A DNA stretch of 64,000 bases from Climacium dendroides (GCA_950106755.1 OX467083.1:27027029-27091028); one strand, 5' to 3'; shown: positions 13,401-26,017, counted from the stretch's first letter. Notes: generated by a model from the letters alone, not told the origin. Made by a program: numbers and translations.

Positions 13401-16400
13401 TCACACCTAGTGCAAACATATGTTCTTGAGGTAAATAGTCTTTAGTATTTATAGTAAAAGAATTATCAATGCCTCCAAAATCTTTCAATCTATCGCGCAT
13501 TGTAAATACTTTTCGAAGCTTACAAACAGGACCTAAAACTATTGTATCTATTGAACTGTGTAACAAATAGAAATCAAAGTAATTGCATTCAAAATTTATC
13601 GCAAGAATATTAAAATAATATATCATCCATTAATTATTTTAATTACTATATATAGAAATAAATCAACCTATAATCATGTTTCAAAGTAATTTTGGCTTTT
13701 ATGCATAATTTGTAAATATTTCAACCTTGAAATCTTATCCTCTTGAATGGCAATCATGGCATAATTTTAATAAATAGCATTTATTATAAAATATACTACG
13801 AGTTTTTAATTTTATTCATTAAAATTTGTTTTGCATTCTAATGTGTGTTATTTCACATTGACAAAGCATTAGAATAAAGCTTTTTGCAATGCAACAACAC
13901 CAAAATCTTTCAACAAGTTGCATGGTTTTGTTGAAAATATGTTTGGATGTCAATAGGGTTTAGCAAGAATATGTGAATAAAAAATTATAATGATTAATGA
14001 GAACGTGATGAATGTAATTGTGATACAATTTGCACCAAATGTAAGAGACGGATTCATTAAAAAATGTAGACAAATGTAGTTATATTATTTCAAAACAAAA
14101 TTTTTTAATTAACCCCTATAAGACCAAATTATTCAACATATGCAAGAAATCTCAAATAGATGCACACAAAGTTCAATTTTATCCCGATGTTCACAAAATT
14201 TTAATTCAACCCTCAAATATGTCCCCCCTTTGTAAATATATGTTATTATTTTTTCTCGAGTGCCTAGATAAAAAGTTATTGGTTGTCTAGAACAATTTGG
14301 ATAGACTAGACAGGTCGGCAACTACAAGAAGCATGTGCAAAACTCTTTTTCTCCTTCTCAAATTTTGTAGGTATGCAACTAACATGACATAGATGCAATT
14401 GTCAAAAAACATACCACATAACACTCTAGAGGGAGTTAACCTCTATAATTCTATGCATCCAAAAAATAAATGCCCTTAGTCAACTTTGATTGTAATTTTC
14501 AAAATAATAATATTTAATATTTCATTTAAATTCCAAAAATGAAGATTGACAAATTTTATTTGTATTTTATTTAAAATTTTTGAAAAAATTAAAAAATTAA
14601 AAGAATTATTACTATTGTAACCTCTACATGTAAAAATCCAAATTATACAATATTATATGTATTTTATTCATATCATGTTCTTTTAAAATAGTATTGAAAT
14701 TAAAATTATGAAATTGTATTTTTAATTCAATCTTCATTTATGATAAAAAATTTAAATTATTCTAATATAAATTCTAATTGATGTAATTTTATTTTAAACT
14801 ATTCCATTAAAAAATTTATAATTATTCAATTTTTCCATCAAAAATTCTAAAAAATCAACATCAATAGAAAATTCAATCTTTTGCAAGCAAAAAAAAATCA
14901 AAATTTTGTTAATTAATTATTTTTTATGAAAAATAAATTATATAGTAGATATAAAATTATTTTATAAATAAAATATAAAATAATTAATTGATACATCTTC
15001 ATACCAATCTCCAATACTATTTATACTTCTTGAAAAAAATTCAAATTAATTTGGATTGTTTATACTATGTTTACTAATGACAGTCTTTTACAAAACAAAA
15101 TGAATATTTTTCTATAATAGACAATCCATAATAACATATTAAAACATAAGATTGACATTTGAACACTATTTTAAAATCTAAGTTTAATTAAAACATGTTA
15201 TTTGCCTAATTTGCAATGAAACAATTAAAGATGAACATTCAAATATAAATATAGAAAAAAATATGATGAAAATAGAAAACAATCACAATATGTATAATCT
15301 TACCGAAACACCATGCCTTTAAAGCAATGAGAAAAAAGTTCTGCTACATGGATTGATAATGATAACCATACATTGCGATTGATCTGAAAAATAAATATCA
15401 TTATTTATATATTTTTCAAGGTCTATTTATTAAATCTGAATATAATCAAATTGATTCATACATAATGCCAATTACAAAACGACCAATCAAAAATCTTCAA
15501 ATGCTTACATTTAATTATTATGATATTTGACTTGAATTTATTATAATAAATATATAATTCAAATGTAATTTCTGAAAATCTTGCCATAGTTATTGGTATT
15601 TGACAATGTAATGGTGTTGACTTCATATCACTAAATGATGTAGAAAAATACATTTTTCGTCCAATATTTGATGTGTCACTTGTCCTAAATTTATTTTAAA
15701 TTTTAGCTAAAAAATAAATATACACTTAAAATTTTAATTATATTTATATACGAAGTAGTATTATTCAATTATTAAGCTTAAACTACAATATGTAAAATTA
15801 TGATTAATATTCCTTAAGACATTTAAAATAAACCCATGTATTTATTAGATTGGTTGTAAATATTGAATGAGGCATTAGATTTTTAAATTTTTAAATTAAA
15901 TTTTTTTTAATGGAAATGATTTGCATTGAATTATTGAAATTTGATTAGGTAATGATTTTTTTCTTTGAAATTCTAAAAATATAATATTTGATAGGATTTA
16001 GTATATATGATAAACTTTAATACTAGTAATTAAACTCTCAGAAGCATTGGATATTAAAATATCTATATTTCTAAAAAAAACTAATCATTTTATAAATAAT
16101 TACAAATAATTAAACATTAAAAAATATACCTTAATTCAAATGCGAATGGTTGACCCTCTGGTACAAAAATTTGGAAGACTATAAATGGTTGTAACAATTG
16201 TAAACCTATTCATTCAATAACATAAAGAGAACAAAGAGTCAAATGTTGTATTGCAAGTCTGTTAATTTATTATTTAGTATTATCTAAAATAAATATTCAA
16301 CTAGAAATGTTCTAAAGGATTTAAAAAAAACCTGGTTTATCATGTTTGGGAAGTTGAATCTTTGAAAATGGTTTATCACATAAATCATATACATAAGTCT

Positions 16401-17521
16401 TTATAGATTTGTCGTATAACTATAAACAAATTAAGAAAATATTTATTTTTATTATAAATCTTAATAATTTATTGCTTCATTTCATAAAAAAGCAAATACT
16501 TTTAAAAAATCTAAAAGTTTATAGTATAATTATTAGTAAACAAATAACTACAATTAGATTGTAATTTCAAATAATATAATTTTCTGATCTATTTTATAAT
16601 TTATAAGCTATTAGAAAAATATTTGAGTTTAGAAAGTGATTTTGTTACAAACTTTTTGAATACCCTTCCCACACACTTTACAATTTCCTATTGGATTGCT
16701 TCCCTTCAACAAATAATAACATTTAAACATAAACTTAACATGATATCATCATTTAAATTCAACATTTTTTCCATTTAATATTTTTCAAGGTTAATTTTTT
16801 TCTTTATAACAAAATATTTTAAAATAAATTTAACAATTATAGATCATAAATGAAATATGATGTTTGTCATAATCAATTATTTTTAAAGGTCATGTCAAAT
16901 TTCATTAAGCTAATATAATTGCATATTAAAAATATCTTTAAATCTAATAAAATAGGCATCATATAAATTAGAATCCTAATTTTTATAGATCGCTTTAGTG
17001 AAGATTTTTTTAATGAATTTCATATGAATATAAAATTAAGCAATTTAGATATCAAATATTAATTAGATATTGGATATTAATTGTAATCATAATATCATAA
17101 ATGTAAGTGAATAAAAATATAATTGATTGAAATATATTTGATTTAGCTATGTTAAAATCAATCAAGTCAAAGAAATGTAAACTGTAATAACTTTTGACAA
17201 TTGAAAAATAGTATGAAAACTCTTAAGAATTTATAAATTGTTGAATTTGAGACATGCATTCCAATTAAAATATCAGTCTTTGTTATATGATATAAGAATT
17301 GTTTTCATTTGGATCAAACAAGATAGATCAAGGATAAAACAATTAAACATATTGAAGATGAAATATTTAATAAAATTTGGAAGATGGTTTTGCTATGGAT
17401 TGTACATGAGACTTTATGATTTTGAAATCAATGGTTAAAATTGGGATTGTACTTGGGCAGTGAAGACGTTGAATGAAATACCACCTTGGTATTGAGCAAT
17501 TCGATTTATTCGCAAAGACAT
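10471..17521 (-). CDS. CFAP20DC: CFA20 domain-containing protein (CFAP20DC homologue), 11 exons
   Basis: I assembled exons 17453-17521, 16653-16703, 16332-16419, 16130-16205, 15585-15684, 15304-15383, 13329-13555, 12882-12943, 11057-12461, 10754-10815 and 10471-10620. They total 2370 bases, an unbroken 789-residue frame with every junction in phase. The N-terminus (QYQGG at residues 9-13, then FNVFTAQ) and the blocks KTYVYDL, IQLPK, FQIFVPEGQPF, STPLHCQIPI and CKLRKVFTM follow the vertebrate CFAP20DC (C3orf67) CFA20 domain in order and almost without gaps. VHVAFGSRI at the start of exon 9 also matches. The C-terminal two thirds is Asn/Ser/Asp-rich and probably disordered, apart from a SPPGSPP segment. 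CFA20 proteins belong to the axoneme and ciliary machinery, so a role in motile sperm flagella is expected. That role is inference from the family. The start ATG at 17521 is the only one in frame close upstream of QYQGG. Introns hold a MITE (13011-13266) and other repeats. All donors are GT except intron 5, which is GC. The 3' end could be longer. Confidence 0.88.
13011..13266. mobile_element. MITE in CFAP20DC intron 7
   Basis: The ends are inverted repeats: ATGCTACATTTAACTACTTC on the left, and the reverse complement of the right end reads ATGCCACATTTAACTAATTC. AAAA flanks both sides. The interior holds repeated GGGAGATCTCCC-type palindromes. It lies wholly within an intron, so it should not alter the protein. 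A matching single end occurs at 58845-58881. Confidence 0.7.
13556..15303 (-). other. Large intron 6 of CFAP20DC, with a degraded repeat
   Basis: This 1.75 kb intron separates the exon ending in GMVF from the exon opening SIDTIV. At 14113-14436 a segment starts ACCCCTATAAGACCA after TA and ends GAGGGAGT before TA. It resembles a decayed member of the ACCCCTAAAGG element family. The remainder is AT-rich and shows nothing else. Confidence 0.5.
15384..15584 (-). other. GC-AG intron 5 of CFAP20DC
   Basis: The coding match to the CFA20 family runs ...PITM | INRNVW with no room for extra residues. The bases after ATG are GCAAGA, and the intron closes with TTTTTCAG. No GT donor exists near enough to keep the match. 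Reading on to the next GTAAGC would insert about 25 residues of AT-coded sequence. GC donors followed by AAG are the known minor class of spliceosomal introns. Confidence 0.75.
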
Positions 17522-20500
17522 CTTTGAAATTCAAAAATTGAGAAAGTTGAGAGTCATATATTTAGTAAGCTTTAAAATCGAAGGAAGAAAACCTTTGTGG
17601 CACAAAGAAGCTCCAACTTGACGTATATTCCATTTTAATTTGAGGGATTTTTTTTCTAACTTTCAATAGTGCTATAATCTCAAAATGTTATTTCTATATT
17701 CAATAAGTTTTCATTTGTAGCAAAGTTTTGCAATGTCATTGATTCTTCCTGGTTATAAGAAATAGACTCAAATATTCTTGTTCAAAGTCAAATCATTAAA
17801 GTAGCTTCTTAACATATTTCAATTATTAATTCCAAACTAGGCAAGGTATTATTATGGTTATATCAAGATAAATTTTATAGCAAGATAAATTTTATAGCAA
17901 GATATATTTCCATAGAAAACAAAGATTCTACTTTTATCTTTTTGGTCACTTTGCTATTATTCATAGAAATTTACAACAGTTACTATTAGTGTATTATAAA
18001 ATTTATAGAATTTCTTCATAGAATTCTTTTAACATAGTTTTCAGTTTTGGAAGAACTATTTATCAACCCATAAGAGTTTTCTTTATTCAAAAACTTCAAT
18101 ATCTACAAAAATTTAAGCATCTTACAATTATGAAAAAATAAAAATAGAATGCATGACTTTATCAACATTAAATAAAATTTGAAAATGTTGGTACAATACA
18201 TTCTCTTTGTATTGTTATTTAAATAATTAATTAGTACTTTGTATAAAATTTAGCTTAATGCATATAGGGTTGTTGAATTTGCATTGAACAATTGGCACTA
18301 TGCATTGGTTTTTATGTCATTGTGCACTATATTTTGTTAATTATTTTAAGATTTTCAAATTTTCAAATCATCATCTATTTAATTGTGGATTACTATTTTG
18401 TATAAATTTTTAAAAATCAATAGATATCCTATCAATTGCTATAAAAATTTGAAAAAACATTCATTTTTTACTTTACATGTATGAGGCATTTTGTAAAAAA
18501 TAAATCTTGTACACTACCTTATTGCACTCCAAAAGTTAAAAGAAGTCAAAACAAACTATTGGAAATGCATATGGATCAATGAAGAAGTGGATGAACAATA
18601 GTTGAAGTACTTGTTGACAACAAAGCTTTATTACTACTTCCAAGTCCTAGTCTTTGCTATACCTATGCAAGACAAAACATGGAAGACATCTTGATCAAAG
18701 ATAGGTTAAAAAGCTAAAGATTCTATTTTGGGGGCACTTTATGAACAAAAATTGCAATGAACATGTAAGAAATTAGCCTATGAAGATATCTTGATTTAGT
18801 GTTACTTTTCTTATAATATATACAAAATGATAGTTGGGACTTTGAGCAAAAGTTAGGTTTACGCTAAGTAGAATTCCAAGACTTTGAGCAAGAATTAGGT
18901 TTAGGTTAAATAGAATTCCAACTGTTATTCTAAGTTCTAATTCTTGCATGCCAATACCTCTAAAAAAGTGTTTCCATTTAGACATTTCTAAGTGAACTAG
19001 GATTGGAGACTAGAGGGGTTATTGTAAAGCTACAAATCCAAATTTCTTAGCTCTTAATTCATCAAAATTTAAAAATGTAGCAAGATTTGGGACTTGGGAC
19101 ATAGTGCAAATTGGACCTTAGTGTTTGGAGTTGTAAGGGTGAAACTAGAACCTCAATTTATGGAGAAAAATATTTAATGTGATTTATAAAAGTGTATATA
19201 ATCATGTCTTGTTGTCATTCTAAATAAATAATTAGTTCAATTAGCAATCTAGATTAAGAATTGAAAGATTGAGGGGCAAATCAATGCCAACATTATATGG
19301 CTAATACAATGATAATTTTCTACAATATTTCTATTTTTTAGTACCACACATTATTGTGCAAGTCTAAATTAAAATTTCAACAAACATGTCAATGGAGAAG
19401 ATACACTAGCATCAAGCAATCAATAAGTATGTGAAATAATATTGCATTCATAGAACATTTGACACAAATTGCAAATGATTATCTTTACCAATTTTTCCTT
19501 CCATATTGATGAATTTTCATTGACAAACAACTCTAAAAAAATTATCTTTCTATATTCAGATTTTATACAAAGGGGGTTGTTGTAAAGCTTGATTTTTAAA
19601 AAGAAGTCCTTGTTCATTTAAGGGTTAAAAATGTTATTACAATTAGGACAAAGTCTATCTCCTAACAAGGATACAATCATAGCTCTTACCTTACTTGCAC
19701 TATTATGTGGATTTTGTCCTAGAATCATGAACAAACAAACTTTTAACATATGTTGATTCCAAGAAGAATTGGATTTATTTATTTATTTTTAATAAGATAG
19801 AAGCATTTGAAAACATCATTTTTCTGTCCCTACTTGATGGTTGGTCCAAATGATTTTTCTATAAGAATGTTGGTGACCTTGAAAGAAACCCAATCCAAAT
19901 CAATTCATAATTTTTTGACACTCACACAACATTTTATAAATTTTTAAAGGATATTTACTTATACCACTAAAATCCCCTTAAATGAGCACCCTAAAATTAG
20001 AAAATGCATGAAATCCCATTGGTTGTTTCAAAAAACTCTTCAACTATCATTGGTTGCTTTTGAGGATTTGTAGTGAACTTGAATGAATGTAGCTCCAAAT
20101 TAAATATAGGTTGGTGCAAATTTGGTTTAAATATAGGTTGGTGCAAAAGACTACTAGTGGTGCTCCTTGGTGAAGATACTTTAGAGCATCCTCAATTTGC
20201 ACACAATATATAGCCACTTCAAAAAGAGGTGCATTGCCTTATTTTAGACCTTCTTTTGAAAAAAAATTGTAATGAAAGGTGGAGCCTTCCAATGAGGTTA
20301 TAGTTTGGAAGCTCTATAGAATCTTATCAAATCAAGAATTGAGGCTTCCACAAGAATGGGCAATTTTTGACTCATTATGATGATAATTATTTTTAGTTGG
20401 CCATGTTCCTCTTTTGCTCCCTCATTGGTTAGGTCATGCATGATCAAGTTATTAAAATTTTTAATGGATGACTTGGAGGACACTAAAAAGAGCTAGAAAA

Positions 20501-21530
20501 TGCCTCACGGATCCAAGATGAATTGTGCTTGAAAAAATAACATGCATGGGAGGTAACACTAGCATTGAAGCAAGTGTACTTGGACTTACACAAGACTTAC
20601 TGTCAATTGCCGTGTCTCTATAAATGGCGAACTAGGGATGCTTTTCCTATTGAAAGAATAAAATTGAATTTCAATTGCACTTTGCCTCTATCCATTTTTT
20701 TTGGAAAAGTTGCATTTGTGAGGGAACCAAAGGTCTCAAATCTTTGATTGAACTTGGTGGTTTGCATACATATTGTGGCAAGATGTTATACCCTTCTATC
20801 AAGTAATTCATGCAGCTTAGGCCTTGCCTTATCTAAATTTCATCATTGCCCAAATAAAAGCTTGGTAAGTTGCCCTTCACCAAACTCCACTCTTATCCAG
20901 CTCACAAAATTTTTTATTTGCCCATGATTTGTATTTTTTTCAAACTTTGGCTACTAGTCCCTCATTGTACACACTTTATGATTAACTCTAATATGTTTAG
21001 GTTTTTGAAGTGAGATTTAAGATTATGATTTTTCACTTGTGAGATTAGTTGAAAAAAGAGCATCTTCTTGAAAATAGTATTAATCTGTAAAGTATTCATG
21101 TCTAAGTGCTATCAAGAGCATACTAGTAATCAAAATAAGAGCTAGTTGTCATTGAAGCCTAGACCTCCGACTTCTAGCCATATTAGTGGTCACCATTGAC
21201 TGAACTAAAACATCATGGCATCCAACCTCCAATCCATGTAAAGAAAAAATACAAACCCAAAGGGGTTGGAAGGTTGGTTGGAGGCCTTTTCTGAAGAAGA
21301 CAAACAAAGTGTGTTATAGTCAGCATTGCTTGAATGACCTAAGAAGATATAATTACCAACCTCTAAAGTTACCAATATAAAAATTCAACACATATGTAAG
21401 CTAGGTCTAGGCTATAGGTCCATGTCAATTGGCTATAGAATCTGGCCATCCAATGCCTAATAGAAACCTTCCTCCTCCCACCTACAGTTTAAGTCTAATC
21501 TACCTTTCGGCCCCTCAGAGGTCCACAACT
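17522..21530. other. AT-rich intergenic stretch upstream of CFAP20DC
   Basis: The promoter and 5' leader of CFAP20DC should begin here, reading leftward from 17521. No clear TATA box position can be fixed. A 20-base tandem unit (CAAGATAAATTTTATAG) is repeated about 2.5 times at 17863-17911. The open frames at 17238, 18773, 19420 and 20298 have no recognisable motif. No other gene was seen. Confidence 0.5.
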
Positions 21531-21694
21531 CACTACAAGAAAACATGTCCGAAATGACAGAAATTGGTCCTAAATGACAGAAATCAGCCCCTCCTAATTG
21601 ACTGAAAATTGACAGTTTTTTGTCAATTTGGACAATTTTCTGTCATTTAGGAGGGGCTGATTTTTGTCATTTAGGACACGTTTCTCTTGTAGTG
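21531..21694. mobile_element. Hairpin CACTA MITE 1 (TSD ACT)
   Basis: It starts CACTACAAGA and ends CTTGTAGTG, with ACT on both sides as a 3-bp target duplication. These are the hallmarks of CACTA (En/Spm) elements. The 164 bp body is nearly all stem. The left block CCTAAATGACA pairs with the right block TGTCATTTAGG, and CAGCCCCTCC pairs with GGAGGGGCTG. It has no coding capacity. Confidence 0.9.
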
Positions 21695-21906
21695 ACTGCA
21701 ATGACAATTGGCTCTAAGGTAGGAGGTCTTAGCTTGGAACTCTAGGACTCTACAACAAGCCTATCAAGTGCCAACACTATGGCTACAATGTTTTGGTTTG
21801 CATGGTCAAAACATAAGTGTTTACTTATTGGCAATAGATCATTAAACTGCTCTTCAGAGCAACTCTTCCACGATTACATGTAAAGTGACAAAGATGTGGC
21901 TCAACA

Positions 21907-22121
21907 CACTACAAGATAAACTTGTCCTAATTGACAAAAATCAGCCCGTCCTAATCTACAGAAATTTGATAGGTTTTTGTCAATTAGGACAAAAAATTGT
22001 CCAAATTGACAGAAAATTGTCCAAATTGACAAAAACCTGTCAATTTTCTGTAGATTAGGACGGGCTGATTTTTGTCAATTAGGACGAGTTTCTGTCATTT
22101 TGGACAGGTTTTCTTGTAGTG
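21907..22121. mobile_element. Hairpin CACTA MITE 2 (TSD ACA)
   Basis: The element starts CACTACAAGATAAA and ends TTTTCTTGTAGTG, and is flanked by ACA on both sides. The 215 bp body is a long stem. GTCCTAATTGACA pairs with its complement and CAGCCCGTCC pairs with GGACGGGCTG. An unpaired stretch of about 20 bases (around TGTCATTTTGGACAGG) lies near the right end. Confidence 0.9.
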
Positions 22122-22494
22122 ACATGCTTACATCAATTGCATTCAACTTTTGAAAAATGATGTAGAGTGTTGAAGGGTGTTTGTGATGGACAAATGTTGA
22201 TTTAATGTGACTACACTATAAGGGAAATGGGCCCTAATCTACAGAATTTTTGACAGAGAAGTGTTCAAAATGATAGCCTAATGTCCCAAATGACAACCAG
22301 AACTTCTTGTCGATTTTTTTGTCAATATCTTGTCAATTTTTCAATCAATTTTGACAAACAAGGTGAAAGTCTTCTACAAACACAGCAAGATTTTACATAT
22401 AATTTACTTTATATTCAAAATGTACTTCTTTGCAACCTTTAACGACTCACAACCAACACCTTCAATTCACATATCAATTCATCTGAGTTCCCTC

Positions 22495-23460
22495 TATATA
22501 TTTGGAGTGGTAGGAAATCGACCAAACAATGTGGGATATATGAATTGTTGAAGTTGTGAGGGCTCGTAGTGAAGTTAGAAACCCGAAATTTTGTATTAAA
22601 AGTACAATTTCAGACCTCATTTAAGCATAGTAGAGTGTCTTTTTTTAAGAAACTTTAAACTAAGACTAGTTAGAATATACATTGAAGTTTCAATTACAAA
22701 ACTCCTTTTGACATTTCAAGTTTTCAATAAAAAGTTATGGACCGATTTCAAAAAGCATTTTGAAAAAATATAATAAGAACAATTTCAAACACCTCTTTGA
22801 AATTCCATAACTTTTGATTTAAAGCTCAAAATGTCAAAATTATTTTTGTATGAAAAATTTTAGTTCATTGTCTAAATAATATTAGTTAAATGTTTTATGA
22901 AAATACACATTGTACTATGATTAAATGAGGTCTGAACTCCTATATTTAACACAAAATTTCGGGTTTCTGACTGAAAACACTAAGTTAGAAATCCGAAATT
23001 CTGTGTTAAATATAGGAGTTCAGACCTCATTTAGGCATAGTATAATGTGTTTTTTCATAAAACATTTAACTAATATTAGTTAGAAAATGAACTAAAGTTT
23101 TTCATACAAAAATAATTTTGACATTTTGAGCTTTAAATCAAAAGTTATGGAATTTCAAAGAGGTGTTTGAAATTGTTCTTATTATATTTTTTCAAAATGC
23201 TTTTTGAAATCGGTCCATAACTTTTTATTGAAAACTTGAAATGTCAAAAGGAGTTTTGTAATTGAAACTTCAATGTATACTCTAACTAGTCTTAGTTTAA
23301 AGTTTCTTAAAAAAAGACACTCTACTATGCTTAAATGAGGTCTGAAATTGTACTTTTAATACAAAAATTCGGGTTTCTAACTTCACTACAACTTCAACAA
23401 TTCATATATCTCATATGGATTGGTTGACCTCCTACCTCCATATGTGTATGTATATAAGAA
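22495..23460. repeat. Large two-level palindrome (foldback)
   Basis: Two arms of about 470 bases are near-perfect reverse complements around a loop of only about 10 bases (22973-22982). Each arm is in turn a diverged inverted repeat. The unit at 22574-22760 and the unit at 22770-22972 are reverse-complement relatives, sharing the CAGACCTCATTTAA and AACCCGAAATTTTGT blocks. Four related units of about 200 bases thus alternate in orientation. Transcription would yield an almost fully paired hairpin RNA. Confidence 0.9.
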
Positions 23461-23610
23461 GCTTCTCTTCCCCATTCTGAACACTGAATACAAATGATTC
23501 ATGGAGTGAAGTAATTTAATAAATAAATTATCTCCGGGATTTTATTTTGTTTTGGTAAATATTCTTGAGAGATGAAAAAAAAAAAAAAAATTTATTCATT
23601 TAAAATGATT

Positions 23611-23824
23611 CACTACAAGAAAAGCAGTCCGAAATGACAAAAACTGGTCCGAAATGACAAAAATCAGCTAGTCCTAATCTACAGAAAATTGACAGTTTTT
23701 TGTCAATTTAGGCAATTTTCTGTAGATTCGGATAGTTTTTGTCATTTCGGACTGAAATTCGTCAAATTTCTGTAGATTAGGACTACCTAATTTCTGTCAT
23801 TTCGGACGTGTTTCCCTTGTAGTG
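23611..23824. mobile_element. Hairpin CACTA MITE 3 (TSD ATT), nested
   Basis: CACTACAAGAAAAG opens the element, CCCTTGTAGTG closes it, and ATT flanks both sides. It belongs to the subtype with CAGCTAGTCC in the left arm and GTCCGAAATGACA as outer block. It lies inside the composite element 22214-24034, so it arrived later. Confidence 0.9.
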
Positions 23825-24631
23825 ATTTGATCTAAAAGTATTTCAGTCATTTGATAAAATTTTGTCAATGAAGTGACAAAGTATTGATTTTGCAACCAAA
23901 TTCTGTCCTGTGATTGACAGAATCTTGTCAATGGAGTGTCCAAATTGAGTGGAATCAGCCCTTCCTAATTGGCAGAAGAATTGACGAAATTCTGTCATTT
24001 TTCTGTCAATTTGGACACAATTCCCCTTGTAGTGCTATTTCAGGGGCTTTTGTGGGTTTCTTAAGGCACTCAAAGTTTGATATCTTCGATCAACACTGCA
24101 GAGTTAGTCAACTTCTCACTTCTTCACTTGGTTTTTGTGGTCACAAAGGTTCCTTCTTTCATTCAAGGAATTTTTCAAAAATTTCTGTTCTTCTTAGAGT
24201 TATGGTAACCTTCCATTTAAATCTTTTCATTGAGCATGATTGAATAGGATCTGATCATTGAGATTATCTCTAATAATGTAATATGACACATATTGTGTTT
24301 AACCTCAATAAGTCAAGATTTCAAAATCCAATCTACAATGGCTACAAATAGTGTATTATCATGCAACATTTGAACACATACTTGAAATAGAATCGCTTGA
24401 TTTTCCAAGGACTATAAACTCAATTGATACTATAAGACTTGTATTTAATTCACACATCAACAAAATCAAAATTTTCTACACATATGAAAATTCATTTTGA
24501 AGCAAATAGAGTTAATCGTAAAATTTGTCCTATGTTTGTGAACTTGTGTCAAAAAAAGGTTTAACTAAGAATAGAACAAAACAAATACAACATTAAACTC
24601 AATTAGACTTAAGTTTGGATGCTTGAAGGAG

Positions 24632-24846
24632 CACTACAAGAGAAACGCGTCCTAATTGACAAAAATCAGCCCGTCCTAATCTACAGAAAATTGACAGATT
24701 TTTGTCAATTAGGACAAAAAACTGTCCGAATTGACAGAAAATTGTCCAAATTGACAAAAATCTGCCAATTTTCTGTAGATTAGGACGGGCTGATTTTTGT
24801 CAATTAGGACGCGTTTCTGTCATTTTGGACAGGTTTTCTTGTAGTG
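24632..24846. mobile_element. Hairpin CACTA MITE 4 (TSD GAG)
   Basis: CACTACAAGAGAAACGCG opens and TTTCTTGTAGTG closes the 215 bp element, with GAG on both sides. In this copy the outer GCGTCC is matched by GGACGC in the other arm. The inner CAGCCCGTCC pairs with GGACGGGCTG. Confidence 0.92.
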
Positions 24847-25145
24847 GAGTTTGGTCCTATGTTTTTTCCAAACTCCAACTTTGGATTGTACCTTGCATAC
24901 ACTTTATAATTAACTCTATTATATGCTAAATGTTATTTCAAGTTTGGATGCCAGAAAATAGACATCTACTTAGAAATTTTGTAAGTAGAGGCAAAAATAA
25001 AACACCCTAATGTAATTTATGGTATTTAAGATTTTGAGCTTATTAACCAAAAATCCTCATATTTGTAAAAATGGCAAACTATTCTAGTCAAATTATTGTA
25101 GTCACAGTCACTTGACTAAAGCTACAATCTATACCTATCATAGTT

Positions 25146-26017
25146 TAAACTCCAAAAGGACCAAAGCTATTTTCTATCCAAAACCACTAAAAACTTCAAT
25201 TTTTGTTGCATTCATCCAATAAAATAATTTATTATTATTTTAAAAATCTAACTATAGGATTTAGTACTTTAATTGTTTGAAATCATATAGTAAAAACTTC
25301 ATAAAATTTTGATTGTACAGATTAGAAGATATTAGCATTCAAAGTTGGAATTTTTTTTTGAATGCTGCCTTGCAATTTCAGATGATTTTGATCACCATTT
25401 TGGAATTTTTTGCATTGTAGACTTTAAATTTTTTTAAATTATATTGAAGAATTGTGTAGAAAGTCTAGAAAAAAGAATTTCCAAAAAATAACACTTGATT
25501 ATCATTCTTTAAGAAAAATATTAAGTAGAAGTAGGTCCAAAATTGAAAGAAAAAATAAATTGTTAATACCTCTAAGATGGGATTGAAACACAATAATCTC
25601 AATTGTGAGATTGTTTTAGCAAACAAACTTGAACTTGTTGAACAATCACTACAAGAAAAGCAGTCCGAAATGACAAAAATCAGCTAGTCCTAATCTACAG
25701 AAAATTGACAGTTTTTTGTCAATTTAGGCAATTTTTTGTAGATTCGGACAGTTTTTGTCATTTCGGACTGAAATTCGTCAAATTTCTGTAGATTAGGACT
25801 AGCTGATTTCTGTCATTTCGGACGTGTTTCTCTTGTAGTGAATATTTTTTGAAAAATTTATAAAAATTGCATTAAAAAATGAATCCTATAAGTTATTATT
25901 TCAAAAAGATACTTAGATTATATACTTGAGAAACAAGATTATCCATAACTTTCACATCACTAATCCAAATGAAATGAATTAAAGCTTCACATGTAGACAA
26001 AAATAAGATTAGTGGAA
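25146..26017. mobile_element. ACCCCTAAAGG-family element, copy B, truncated and interrupted
   Basis: The segment begins with a degraded left end (AACTCCAAAAGGACCAAAG). It then follows copy A through the TAGGATTTAGTA, AGATATTAGCATT and TGAGATTGTTTTAGCAA blocks. A hairpin CACTA MITE (25647-25840) splits it. No right end matching TTTAGGGGTT is found, so the copy stops near 26017. Confidence 0.6.
25647..25840. mobile_element. Hairpin CACTA MITE 5 (TSD AAT)
   Basis: A 194 bp element runs from CACTACAAGAAAAG to CTCTTGTAGTG with AAT on both sides. It is nested in element copy B. It is the same subtype as MITE 3, here with a perfectly paired CAGCTAGTCC / GGACTAGCTG. Confidence 0.92.

Larger units (their letters stand above)
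22214..24034. mobile_element. Composite CACTA-like element (TSD CTA) carrying a foldback
   Basis: The left end CACTATAAGGGAAAT and the right end (reverse complement CACTACAAGGGGAATT) are inverted repeats with CTA on both sides. Subterminal stretches use the same CCTAATCTACAG and TGTCAATTT words as the small hairpin MITEs. Inside sit the large palindrome (22495-23460) and a complete younger MITE (23611-23824). No transposase frame is present, so movement would need a helper element. Confidence 0.75.
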
